A stretch of 35,894 nt of DNA from Lentisphaeraceae bacterium (GTDB lineage Bacteria > Verrucomicrobiota > Lentisphaeria > Lentisphaerales > Lentisphaeraceae), in contig JAJPOQ010000003.1 in NCBI GenBank assembly GCA_021232515.1, forward strand, positions 1 through 35,894. Reading direction: 5' to 3'. Positions within the stretch are counted from its first letter, which is position 1; each line of letters begins with the position of its first letter. The position numbers were made by a program, and so were the translations under genes. Below the pieces are notes generated by a model. That model worked only from the letters and a program-made list of their open reading frames with translations. It made no database searches and was not told where the DNA came from. Of this stretch, positions 26,216-34,224 are shown piece after piece.

Positions 26216-26930
26216 AAATCTCAGTCGTAAGGGCAGAAAGTACACCCGCATCTTTGTGAGTTGAGACATAAACTGCCGTGTATTTCCCTTTATTCGCCAG
26301 CTTCATTGCCGAGCCGTGACTTTTCTTTTTTTCATTTTGTAAAAATAAGTCAGACTTACCATTCTCAGGAACTAAGTAAACTTTCCCCGGCTTACCACAG
26401 CAATTGAAATAAATAGAAACAACATCATCGCCAGCCACTTTTTCTATAGCTGCACCAACTAAAGATATCTTTCTACCATGATGAGTATCTGGAAAATCAG
26501 CGATTTTCACTGGGACTCCATGCTTTGCAATAAAGTCATTTATCAAAGCCTTATCAACCTTAACTTGAGACTGGTCTGCGAGCTCAACAACTGATTGAGG
26601 AATCCAACTGGGGTACTTCGCCCACTCTATCGAAAAGAATAGTGTTATGGCAGCCGCCGTTGCAAAAGTCAGATAAAGCCATGTTTTTGAGTAAGAACTT
26701 TTCTGGAGATTTTCTTCAGCTGATATTTCACTAGAGATCTGGCTCCACAAGTCTGACGAACAACCTGGAGCTGAATTAAGTTTATTCCCTAAACCGCGCT
26801 CAATTTTCTTTTCACTTACTAGCTGCTGAAGCTCTTCTTTAGAAAGCTGACTTTCAAGCTCTTCTACTTCTGAAACCGACAACTCCCCATCGATATAAGC
26901 AAATAAAAATTTATCCTCTACTTTTTTCAT
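26214..26930 (-). CDS. Transmembrane anti-sigma factor
   Basis: A 238-residue inner-membrane protein partnered with the sigma gene directly upstream. The cytoplasmic part (1-83) begins KFLFAYIDGELSVSEVEELESQL, the usual start of anti-sigma domains, but lacks the HxxxCxxC zinc motif of the ZAS class. One helix spans about 84-103. The periplasmic part (104-238) contains KISLVGAAIEKVAGDDVVSIYFN, a pattern seen in the sensor domains of other anti-sigma factors. It then shows a Cys177-Cys178 pair and a preceding His150-His151, which could bind metal or react with oxidants. The ATG overlaps the sigma stop by four bases and has a strong site (GGGAGG). It converges on the PEPCK-like gene. Confidence 0.75.
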   Translation of the reverse strand: MKKVEDKFLFAYIDGELSVSEVEELESQLSKEELQQLVSEKKIERGLGNKLNSAPGCSSDLWSQISSEISAEENLQKSSYSKTWLYLTFATAAAITLFFSIEWAKYPSWIPQSVVELADQSQVKVDKALINDFIAKHGVPVKIADFPDTHHGRKISLVGAAIEKVAGDDVVSIYFNCCGKPGKVYLVPENGKSDLFLQNEKKKSHGSAMKLANKGKYTAVYVSTHKDAGVLSALTTEI

Positions 26931-27505
26931 ACTGTTTTCCTCCCTTGTTCAAAAGCGATAACTTCTGGCTTTTTCAAGTGACCGCTTTCATGTGCATAGT
27001 CAGTCAATTCCTTTCTAAGCTTGGCGCGGCCTCTGGATAAATGAGTCATGACCGTTCCAAAAGGAATCTCGAGTATTTCCGCTATCTCTTTATAAGAAAA
27101 ATGTTGCATCGTTTTTAACAGTAAACACGAACGTTCCATCGTTGATAGCTTCTTCATGGCAACTAAGACTTCATCCCCACACATTTCCAAAAACTCGTCG
27201 GGGTCTCTAGTAGCTTTTTTGTACGATTCGTTTTTTATCGCATCAACAAAATAGTTTTGATAATCATCTATATTTTCACCACGACGACTAATTTCGCGAT
27301 TTGCAACAAAGCATTTATTTGTCAGTATCCTGTACATCCAAGCTCGAAAGTTACTGCCTTCTTTAAAGTTGGATTTTGACTTGTATGCAGCCAATACAGC
27401 AGAAGAAAAAACATCATCGGCAACAGAAGTATCCCATATATTTCTATAGACATAGCGGTAAAACTCGTCTTTCCGTTCTTCTATTTCTTTTAAAAATGTA
27501 TCCAT
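26927..27505 (-). CDS. ECF-type RNA polymerase sigma factor
   Basis: A 192-residue sigma-70 family factor. Region 2 spans about 10-70, with FYRYVYRNIWDTSVADDVFSSAVLAAY and FRAWMYRILTNKCFVANRE. Region 4 spans about 115-175, with LSTMERSCLLLKTMQHFSYKEIAEIL and the recognition helix IPFGTVMTHLSRGRAKLRKEL. I place the start at 27505 because AGGAAGAAG lies just before that ATG; the frame extends to an ATG at 27544, which would add 13 residues with no ribosome site. It overlaps the anti-sigma gene by ATGA. The divergent exported FecR-domain gene and OmpK-like gene are plausible targets, but I do not see a shared promoter motif. Confidence 0.87.
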   Translation of the reverse strand: MDTFLKEIEERKDEFYRYVYRNIWDTSVADDVFSSAVLAAYKSKSNFKEGSNFRAWMYRILTNKCFVANREISRRGENIDDYQNYFVDAIKNESYKKATRDPDEFLEMCGDEVLVAMKKLSTMERSCLLLKTMQHFSYKEIAEILEIPFGTVMTHLSRGRAKLRKELTDYAHESGHLKKPEVIAFEQGRKTV

Positions 27506-27653
27506 TCTTCTTCCTGACTTTTTCACTCTATTCATCCAAAACATAAATCGATGTCAGTCATCATAAAAAATCTTATAAATCGTTCGGCCTCATTGCTCTT
27601 ATCAACAGAAAATTCTAAAATATTAATAAATGGGCAACCAATAGGAAGTTAAC

Positions 27654-28742
27654 ATGCGCCAAAAAACATTCATAACTTTATTGTTAGCTATAACTTTTAT
27701 TCTGTTATCTCTTTCTGCAATCCAAGACAAACCTTCACCCAAAGTCATAAATGGCTTTACTGTTTTAAAAATCACCGATAAAACTGCACGAATCAAAGTT
27801 AAAGATGGCAAATACACAAAAATTTCTGAAGGTAGTCACTACCCTTTCCCATCTATAATTCGCTCAAACAAATCCCAAGTCTTTATTAAATTTTCAGAAC
27901 AAAACACCGCTAGGTTACTACCTAAAACTATATTGAAGCTCTCTAGCGAAAAAGTAAAACACCCTAAACTAAAACTTCTCGATGGTAAAGTAGCCCTCGA
28001 ACTTGATCGTTTTCCAAAAGATCACAAAATAGAAGTCTCGACTCCAACAGCTGTTTGTGGCGCGATAGGCACTCGATTTGAAGTTTCATACTCTGAACAA
28101 AACGACAAAGACAGTATGAATCAAACATTCAAATGTACCAAAGGAGAAGTCTTTGTAAACTCTGAAACATTTAAAATAAAAGGCGTCAAACAAGGCCAAG
28201 AAATAAAAACTCAAACTTACAGCGGCTTATCAAACAGCTACTGCAAAGTAAACCTTGAAGGCAACAACACATTTAAGATTTCACTGCCTGACGACTCTCA
28301 ATATACGGCGAAGTCCACCAGCTTTGAAATCGCGAAACCATTAAGTGGAGACATCGCCATCATCAAAACCTCTGATAAAAACTTAAAAACTCTCGGCTTT
28401 TTCGAAGAAGTCTCAACTCCTATACAACCAGGAACTTCCTATGTTAAAGTGGGTGACTCTTATGTTAGACATGCTGACACGGAGTCCTACCTCGCAGCTG
28501 TAAAAAACGAAGGAGTTCTAGATGCGAAAGTTAAAGAGTTGGACCTAAAGCTTGAGTTTATTGATGATGAAAATGAACAATCACTGACTGAACAAAAAGA
28601 AAGCTTAATTAAAGAAAGAAAGCTTGCTGCCGATAAAGCTAGTAAAATCTTTAAAAGAATACGGCAAGACAATCAAATTCGCAGTGTGATTCAAAAAGTT
28701 CGCCAAAACATAAATCGCCAGCAGATAAGACGTGTCCGCTAG
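27654..28742 (+). CDS. Exported FecR-domain protein with C-terminal coiled coil
   Basis: A 362-residue protein with an N-terminal signal or anchor (TFITLLLAITFILLSLSA, 5-22). The FecR domain covers about 40-190: ISEGSHYPFPSIIRSNKSQVFIKF, LLDGKVALEL, and the family core VSTPTAVCGAIGTRFEV. Residues 190-275 are beta-rich. Residues 280-362 are highly charged and helical, probably a coiled coil, ending in the basic RQQIRRVR-like tail. Unlike true FecR regulators it has no cytoplasmic anti-sigma part, so it likely acts only outside the inner membrane, for example as a structural or ligand-binding protein. AGGAAG precedes the ATG. It diverges from the ECF sigma gene and is followed 27 bases later by the OmpK-like gene, probably in one operon. 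Confidence 0.75.
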   Translation: MRQKTFITLLLAITFILLSLSAIQDKPSPKVINGFTVLKITDKTARIKVKDGKYTKISEGSHYPFPSIIRSNKSQVFIKFSEQNTARLLPKTILKLSSEKVKHPKLKLLDGKVALELDRFPKDHKIEVSTPTAVCGAIGTRFEVSYSEQNDKDSMNQTFKCTKGEVFVNSETFKIKGVKQGQEIKTQTYSGLSNSYCKVNLEGNNTFKISLPDDSQYTAKSTSFEIAKPLSGDIAIIKTSDKNLKTLGFFEEVSTPIQPGTSYVKVGDSYVRHADTESYLAAVKNEGVLDAKVKELDLKLEFIDDENEQSLTEQKESLIKERKLAADKASKIFKRIRQDNQIRSVIQKVRQNINRQQIRRVR

Positions 28743-28769
28743 TATTCCACTAATTTTGGGGTAACGGGC

Positions 28770-29534
28770 ATGAAAATTCTAACTTGGCTATTTTTTATAT
28801 CTCTTTGTTTTAGCCTATCAGCAAATGACAAGAAACTTCTTACTTTAGAGCAAGACTCATCAAGTATATTCAAGCCTAAGTTTATGGCTCATAGCATAAG
28901 CTTTTTACATGGGAATGACTACAAATTTGGAGAACGCGATAAATCTATCTTCACCCTTGAACATTTTAGCGCTTGGGAATGGGGTGACGTATTTAGTTTT
29001 GCTGATTACATAATTGAGGATCATGGAGAAAACAAAACTTACTGGGAGATTCAACCACGATTTAGTCTTTCATATTTAACTGGCAAAAAATTGACTTTAG
29101 GAATTATCAAAGACGTTTTAATTGCCACAGAGTACAATGCAAGTGATAAGGGTTTTAAAGCTTACTTAGCCGGAATAGGCTTTAAGCTTGACTTAAGTAA
29201 GCTTGGCTTTAAGCACTTTAACCTAAACCTCTACTACAGAAACGAAATCGGCCATAATGGCGACACATACCAAATAACTGTAAACTGGAATTATCCTATT
29301 CACATAAACAATTATAAATTTAATGTTGGCGGTTTTGCTGATTTCGCTGGACGAGAGAGCACTAAAGCTGAAAATTTACTTTTCGTACCACAAATAGTCA
29401 TGGATGTCGGCGACTTATTCAACAAACCAAATCAACTTTATATGGGTGTAGAATACTCAAACTGGAACAATAAGTTTGGCGTTAAAGGAGTGAATGAGGA
29501 ACTCTTTCAGTTCCTCATAAAGTATCATTTTTAG
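28770..29534 (+). CDS. Outer-membrane channel, Tsx/OmpK-like (DUF5020-like)
   Basis: A 254-residue exported beta-barrel. The signal peptide is MKILTWLFFISLCFSLSA, cleaved after 18. The mature protein shows the family pattern: FLHGNDYKFGERDKSIFTLEHFSAWEWGDVFSFADYI near the start, then paired strands separated by short turns (for example NLNLYYRNEIGHNGDTYQITVNW), and a final LIKYHF with C-terminal Phe. Tsx and OmpK are nucleoside channels; this wider family includes many members of unknown substrate, so nucleoside transport is only a possibility. It follows the exported FecR-domain gene in the same direction with a 27-base gap and a weak GGGGTAAC ribosome site. Its end overlaps the convergent peptidase gene by four bases. 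Confidence 0.75.
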   Translation: MKILTWLFFISLCFSLSANDKKLLTLEQDSSSIFKPKFMAHSISFLHGNDYKFGERDKSIFTLEHFSAWEWGDVFSFADYIIEDHGENKTYWEIQPRFSLSYLTGKKLTLGIIKDVLIATEYNASDKGFKAYLAGIGFKLDLSKLGFKHFNLNLYYRNEIGHNGDTYQITVNWNYPIHINNYKFNVGGFADFAGRESTKAENLLFVPQIVMDVGDLFNKPNQLYMGVEYSNWNNKFGVKGVNEELFQFLIKYHF

Positions 29535-30241
29535 TCGTCGTTTCGACCACCAATAAGACCTGAACGCCACAAATAATATAGTAGAGTCATTATAGCAGAA
29601 ACAGCACCCGCTAAATAAGTCAGAAAAGCCGCATTCAGAACTTTACCTGCATGGTAACTTTCTTCTTGAGTTACAAGACCTGCACTCACCATCGCTTTTT
29701 TAGCTCTTGCACTAGCATCCCACTCAACAGGTAAAGTGATAACAGCAAATAAAACTGAAACTGCTAATAATCCACAACCAACCAATAGTACCGTCGGTGA
29801 ATTAATCATAAACTGCAAAACTAAACCAATCATTAAAACAATTGAACTCAAGTTACTAGTAATAGTGACCATAGGCACCAGACTCGACCTAAAATTCAAA
29901 AATGCATAATTTTGAGCATGTTGTAATGCATGACCCGCTTCATGGCAAGCAACCCCAACAGCTGACAAAGACCTTGAACTGTAAACATCTTCAGAGAGTC
30001 TTAACGTTCTATCTCGCGGATCATAGTGGTCTGTGAGAGAACCCGCTACAGGCTCGATTCGACAATCGTAAACGCCACTTTTTTCTAACATTATACGAGC
30101 TGCTTCAGCACCAGTAACGCCTTTACTCCCGATAATACGAGAATATTTCTTGAACGTAGACTTTGTCAAAAAAGACGCCAGTAAAGCCAAGCCCATAGTA
30201 GGTAGCATTACAAACAATATATATGTCATGTCAAAGTACAT
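29531..30241 (-). CDS. Membrane zinc metallopeptidase, YugP type
   Basis: A 236-residue inner-membrane protein of the Zn_peptidase_2/YugP family, whose physiological substrates are not known. The zinc motif is His100-Glu-Ala-Gly-His104 (CHEAGHALQH). The family-specific VAGSLTDHYDPRDRTLRLSEDVY precedes it, and LPVEWDASARAKKAM, with the third likely zinc ligand Glu, follows. Helices span about 6-24, 123-145, 148-170 and 205-226. The ending AAFLTYLAGAVSAIMTLLYYLWR is also typical. AAGGAAC precedes the ATG. It stands alone and diverges from the Pol II-like gene. Confidence 0.9.
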   Translation of the reverse strand: MYFDMTYILFVMLPTMGLALLASFLTKSTFKKYSRIIGSKGVTGAEAARIMLEKSGVYDCRIEPVAGSLTDHYDPRDRTLRLSEDVYSSRSLSAVGVACHEAGHALQHAQNYAFLNFRSSLVPMVTITSNLSSIVLMIGLVLQFMINSPTVLLVGCGLLAVSVLFAVITLPVEWDASARAKKAMVSAGLVTQEESYHAGKVLNAAFLTYLAGAVSAIMTLLYYLWRSGLIGGRNDD

Positions 30242-30275
30242 TAGTTGTGTTCCTTAAAAATTTTCTTACTAAGTA

Positions 30276-30306
30276 AACGTTCAATAACCGATAGTTTACG
30301 AACGTT
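30276..30306. repeat. Inverted repeat AACGTTC-N17-GAACGTT
   Basis: Perfect 7-bp arms at 30276-30282 and 30300-30306 lie in the divergent region between the YugP-type peptidase and the Pol II-like gene. Each arm is itself near-palindromic (AACGTT). This could be a paired operator for a dimeric regulator. GAAC/GTTC half-sites occur in LexA boxes of some phyla, but the spacing here does not match a standard LexA box. Confidence 0.35.
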
Positions 30307-30315
30307 AAATTTATT

Positions 30316-30339
30316 TTTATCAAAATATTATCTGATAAA
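30316..30339. repeat. Inverted repeat TTTATCA-N10-TGATAAA
   Basis: Perfect 7-bp arms at 30316-30322 and 30333-30339 flank an AT-rich core in the same divergent region, about 115 bases before the Pol II-like start. The symmetry suits a dimeric DNA-binding protein. It lacks a T-run, so it is not a terminator. Given the AT content, chance is possible. Confidence 0.35.
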
Positions 30340-30455
30340 TTCAAAATGTAATTACAAAGATGACGAATTCTCCAAATCATTGATTGCTTTTTGCTTCGTT
30401 TCTGAGATATTTAAAACACTACTTATATAACTCACAAACCCTGGAAACTAATTCT

Positions 30456-32795
30456 GTGAAATGTACTGCAAAAGTTTTTTTATTGACCAGTGAGTGGTCT
30501 GATAATGACGGTCAAACAATCTTAAAATACTACGGAAGGTCCCCAAAACTTGGACCTGTTGAAATAATAATTAATAATTTCAAATCGACCTTCATGGTTC
30601 CAACAGGAACTGAACTTCCCGAATTAAACTGCAAGTACACCAGAAAGTCGCCAAATCTACAAAGCTTCAATGGCGAGAAAGTTGATACGCTTTCATTTTC
30701 ATCATTTAACGATGCACGCATGGCATCTGATAAACTTAAGCTTGCTGGCATTGCCACTTTCGAAGCTGAAATGAAACCTGACGAACGTTTTCTCATGGAA
30801 AACTTTATCTTCGGACAAGTTGCAGTACACGGTGAAGCCGAACGCAAAGGCAAACTTATACGCTTTGTTAACCCAAGTGTAAAACCTTGTGAAGTGAATA
30901 CTAAATTTAGAATCGCCTCGTTCGATATAGAATGTAGTGTCCCTGCGTCTACTGAACGTCTTACGACTGAAGACATGGCCAAAAAAGGCACTCTCTTTTC
31001 AATCGCATGCCACATGTCCGGTGCAGGAATCGAAAAAGAAATCTGCTTTATGCTTGGCGAAGAACGAGAAACTAGACCTGATAATTTAGAGATATACCCT
31101 ACAGAGCAAGGTGTCTTGAATGCTTTTATGGAGTGGTTTAAGCAAGAAGACCCTGACATAGTCATAGGCTGGCACGTTATCGGCTTCGATCTCATGTATT
31201 TAGAAGCTAAGTGTGAGTCTTTTTATATGGACTTAGACATAAGCCGAAATGGTAAAAAGCCTTACTTCAACTCGCCTCAAGGCGGTGGAAACTATGCCAC
31301 TATTTCAGGACGAGTCGTACTAGATGGCCCTCCTTGTATGAGAGATGCAAACTTTACATTCGATGACTTTAAACTTGAGACTGTTGCACAAGAGCTTCTC
31401 AATGAAGGCAAAATCATCACTGCTAGTAAAGAAGAAAAAGTAGCCGAGATAGTCGATTTCTTCTACAACGACAAAGACATGTTAAGTAAGTATAACATCC
31501 AAGACTGCGTCCTTGTTACAAAAGTTTTCAATCACGTCGATATGATTGAATTCATGACCAGTCGAGTCAAAACTTCAGGCCTACTACTGCCAAGTATCGG
31601 TATAAGTAGCGCCGCCTTCGATCATATATATATACCAAGACTTCACCGATTAGGTTACTGTGCACCAGCATTTCCGGATAATGGCCGAAGTAGCTCATCA
31701 CAAGACTCTAGTCAAATAAGCTTCACCTCTGGGGTCTATGAAAATGTTTGTGTATTTGAAATTGATTCCCTACAAGACAGTCTAATTAGCTCTTTCCTAA
31801 TCGACCCAATTGGCAGATTAATCAGCAATGGAGAAACTAAAAGTACTCCTAGCTTGATGACATTTTCAACTAAAACAAATGCGCTTCCTGAGTGGATGAA
31901 TTCACTAAAAGCGGCCTGTTTAGCTACTGATACTCCCTACTCGAAAGCGGCCAAAGTAACTGCGGATAGTCTCATCTATTCTCTAAGGTCAGGTAATAAC
32001 CGCTTTTATAGCTACGACCTTATTGCTGCGTTAGACGACTGCGTTCGTTGGTTCATCATCAACGCAAAGAAGATCTTAGAACAAGAAGCCTACGTTGTCT
32101 GTGGCGCTAGTATGCATAACTTCTACATACAAATGAAGTCACAAGAAGCATCCTCTGCTCTCCAACACGCAGAACTCCTTTCTGAAAGATTGATGGCGGC
32201 CATCTCAGCAAAAGCAAAAGAAGATTTTGACGTTGATTTAAATGTCTCAATTAACTGTAAAAGCAGTTATGAAAAATTTGTTATTCCGGCAAAAACAACA
32301 TTTACCAAACAAAATGTTGCAGATATACGCTTCTGCGCTAACTCAGGTGAAGAAACAACAACGACAGGATTAAGAATCTCTGGTAGTGACTGGACCGCAG
32401 TAACTCCTATTTTCCAAGAAAAAATGTATGCTGCAGAATTCAGTGGGCAAAATATCGAAGAATGGATGAAAGGTTTTGTCGAAGAACTAAAAAGTGGTGC
32501 TTACGATGAACACTTAGTATTCACTCGAAAGTTAATAAAGTCTGTTGATGAATATACCGGTTCACTTCCTCCACATGTGAAAGCGGCTAAGCTTTTATCT
32601 AACCCAGGTAAAACTGTAAGTTACTATTTCACAACACGAGGCCCAGTACCAGTTGAACTAAATCCAAATGATATTGACTATCAGTATTATCTAGATAAAC
32701 AACTTGGTCCTATAGCCGATAGTCTGCTAGAACTTAAAAATCTACAGTTTGAAAGCCTCTTTAAGGCACAACAATTAAGTCTTTTTGACTTCTAA
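30456..32795 (+). CDS. polB: Family B DNA polymerase, Pol II type, with inactivated polymerase site
   Basis: A 779-residue homologue of E. coli DNA polymerase II (783 residues), colinear to the end. The proofreading motifs persist: ExoI Asp157-Ile-Glu159 (SFDIEC), ExoII Phe244-Asp245 (GWHVIGFDL; the usual Asn is His240) and ExoIII Tyr346-N-I-Q-Asp350. The polymerase site does not. Motif A, DYKSLYPSI in E. coli, reads EIDSLQDSL (Glu435). Motif B keeps Lys500 but loses the NxxYG residues. Motif C, YGDTDS, reads CGASMH (549-554), so both Asp are gone. The thumb keeps PPHVKAAKL and YYFTTRGPVPVEL, and the C-terminus is QLSLFDF (773-779), a sliding-clamp binding motif. Start: GTG with GGAAA eight bases before; an upstream TTG at 30384 is less likely. 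Polymerisation should be impossible; exonuclease activity may remain. Confidence 0.9.
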   Translation: MKCTAKVFLLTSEWSDNDGQTILKYYGRSPKLGPVEIIINNFKSTFMVPTGTELPELNCKYTRKSPNLQSFNGEKVDTLSFSSFNDARMASDKLKLAGIATFEAEMKPDERFLMENFIFGQVAVHGEAERKGKLIRFVNPSVKPCEVNTKFRIASFDIECSVPASTERLTTEDMAKKGTLFSIACHMSGAGIEKEICFMLGEERETRPDNLEIYPTEQGVLNAFMEWFKQEDPDIVIGWHVIGFDLMYLEAKCESFYMDLDISRNGKKPYFNSPQGGGNYATISGRVVLDGPPCMRDANFTFDDFKLETVAQELLNEGKIITASKEEKVAEIVDFFYNDKDMLSKYNIQDCVLVTKVFNHVDMIEFMTSRVKTSGLLLPSIGISSAAFDHIYIPRLHRLGYCAPAFPDNGRSSSSQDSSQISFTSGVYENVCVFEIDSLQDSLISSFLIDPIGRLISNGETKSTPSLMTFSTKTNALPEWMNSLKAACLATDTPYSKAAKVTADSLIYSLRSGNNRFYSYDLIAALDDCVRWFIINAKKILEQEAYVVCGASMHNFYIQMKSQEASSALQHAELLSERLMAAISAKAKEDFDVDLNVSINCKSSYEKFVIPAKTTFTKQNVADIRFCANSGEETTTTGLRISGSDWTAVTPIFQEKMYAAEFSGQNIEEWMKGFVEELKSGAYDEHLVFTRKLIKSVDEYTGSLPPHVKAAKLLSNPGKTVSYYFTTRGPVPVELNPNDIDYQYYLDKQLGPIADSLLELKNLQFESLFKAQQLSLFDF

Positions 32796-32833
32796 AATCT
32801 TGTATTCAATTATTTTAGAAATATTCTAAAGAC

Positions 32834-33259
32834 ATGAATAAAGATAAACATTTAACTTCCGATGAGATATCTGGCATGCTAAAGTCTGCTGGACTAAGTG
32901 CAACTTCACAAAGAATAGGCTTATGCCGCTATGTTTTGTGTGAGGCTAAGCATCCGACTGTTGACGATGTGAGATCTTGGGCTGCTGGTCAAGGCCTAAA
33001 GACTAGCCTAGCCACAGTTTATAATACCTTACATGCTTTGTGTAAGGCTGGCATGCTCAAAGACCTGAGATTTCCTCACTCCGAAAAAGTTGTATACGAC
33101 AACAACGTAGATCCACATCACCATTTTTTAGACGACGATACCGGATCTATAGTCGATATACCCATTACAGAATTTGACTATAAAAATAAGCTTGGCAGCG
33201 AATTTGAAATCCATGACGTGGACATCATAATTCGAGGCAAACTAAAATTAAAGGATTAA
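32834..33259 (+). CDS. Fur-family transcriptional regulator, Irr/PerR-like
   Basis: A 141-residue metal- or peroxide-responsive repressor. The winged-helix domain covers about 1-85: GLSATSQRIGLCRYVL, HPTVDDVRSWAAGQG, and the recognition helix SLATVYNTLHALCKAGML. The C-terminal dimer domain has DPHHHFLDDDTGSIVDIP, whose His cluster and acidic residues form a metal site. The CxxC pairs that hold structural zinc in Fur and PerR are missing, and HHHF followed by TGSIVDIP resembles Irr-type regulators. It begins 38 bases after the Pol II-like gene and ends three bases before trxB, so it probably co-transcribes with trxB and may control it. Whether it senses iron, haem or peroxide is not decided by the sequence. 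Confidence 0.85.
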   Translation: MNKDKHLTSDEISGMLKSAGLSATSQRIGLCRYVLCEAKHPTVDDVRSWAAGQGLKTSLATVYNTLHALCKAGMLKDLRFPHSEKVVYDNNVDPHHHFLDDDTGSIVDIPITEFDYKNKLGSEFEIHDVDIIIRGKLKLKD

Positions 33260-33262
33260 TTA

Positions 33263-34195
33263 ATGCGTAAAGTTATCATTATCGGTTCTGGCCCAGCTGG
33301 CCACACAGCAGCAATATATGCTGCAAGAGCAACTTTAGAGCCGTTGATGTTTGAAGGTATGATGGCTGGTGGCGTCGCTGCTGGTGGTCAATTGACGACG
33401 ACAACTGATGTAGAAAACTTTCCTGGCTTTCCTGATGGGATTGGTGGCTGGGAGCTAATGGACAAAATGAGGCAGCAGTCTATTAACTGCGGTACTGAAG
33501 TCGTAACTGAAACTGTTGATTCTGTTGACCTTTCACAGAAACCTTTTAAGGTAACAGTTGATGGGCAGGAACACCTAGCTGAATCAATCATTCTTGCAAC
33601 TGGTGCAACTGCTAAAAGACTTGGTCTACCTGGCGAAGAGAAGTTCTGGAACAAAGGTATGTCTGCTTGTGCTGTTTGCGATGGTGCACTACCAATATTT
33701 AGAGATAAACCTCTTGTCGTTATTGGCGGTGGTGATTCTGCTTGTGAAGAAGCTACTTTCCTTACTAAGTTTGCTAGCAAAGTATACATGCTTGTTAGAC
33801 GTGATGAGTTCCGTGCATCTAAAGTTATGGGACAACGTGCTATCGATAACGAAAAAATCGAAATCCTTTGGAATTCTGCAGCTACTGAAGCTAAAGGCGA
33901 TGACTTCCTTACTCATGTAGAAGTCGAAAACCTTAAGACTGGTGAGATGAGAACTGTTGAAGCAAACGGTCTCTTCTATGCTATCGGTCATAAACCAAAT
34001 ACAGACTTCTTAGAAGGTCAAATTGAGCTCGATGAAAGTGGTTATATTATCACTAAAGCCGGCTCTCCTGAAACAAGTGTTCCGGGTGTATTTGCTTGTG
34101 GTGATGTACAAGATAAAAAATGGCGTCAAGCTATTACTGCTGCGGGTTCAGGCTGTATGGCTGCTCTTTCTGCAGAGCATTACCTCTCTAGCTAA
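33263..34195 (+). CDS. trxB: Thioredoxin reductase (NADPH)
   Basis: A 310-residue FAD flavoprotein that passes electrons from NADPH to thioredoxin. The FAD loop is [16 protein letters not shown] near residue 8. [25 protein letters not shown] is the standard N-terminal signature. The redox pair is Cys136-A-V-Cys139 ([11 protein letters not shown]). The NADPH loop is [13 protein letters not shown], and the FAD end is [24 protein letters not shown]. Length is normal. AAAGGA precedes the ATG, and the gene begins three bases after the Fur/Irr-like regulator. This gives a redox-repair pair under likely metal or peroxide control. No thioredoxin gene is present in the window. Confidence 0.96.
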   Translation: MRKVIIIGSGPAGHTAAIYAARATLEPLMFEGMMAGGVAAGGQLTTTTDVENFPGFPDGIGGWELMDKMRQQSINCGTEVVTETVDSVDLSQKPFKVTVDGQEHLAESIILATGATAKRLGLPGEEKFWNKGMSACAVCDGALPIFRDKPLVVIGGGDSACEEATFLTKFASKVYMLVRRDEFRASKVMGQRAIDNEKIEILWNSAATEAKGDDFLTHVEVENLKTGEMRTVEANGLFYAIGHKPNTDFLEGQIELDESGYIITKAGSPETSVPGVFACGDVQDKKWRQAITAAGSGCMAALSAEHYLSS

Positions 34196-34224
34196 TTTGC
34201 TTTATACAGTGGGCGTTTCGGCGC

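Noticed and set aside
30384..30455. Upstream TTG start for the Pol II-like gene
   Set aside because: The 24 extra residues are unlike Pol II, whose family start matches the residues just after the GTG at 30456, which has GGAAA at a good distance.
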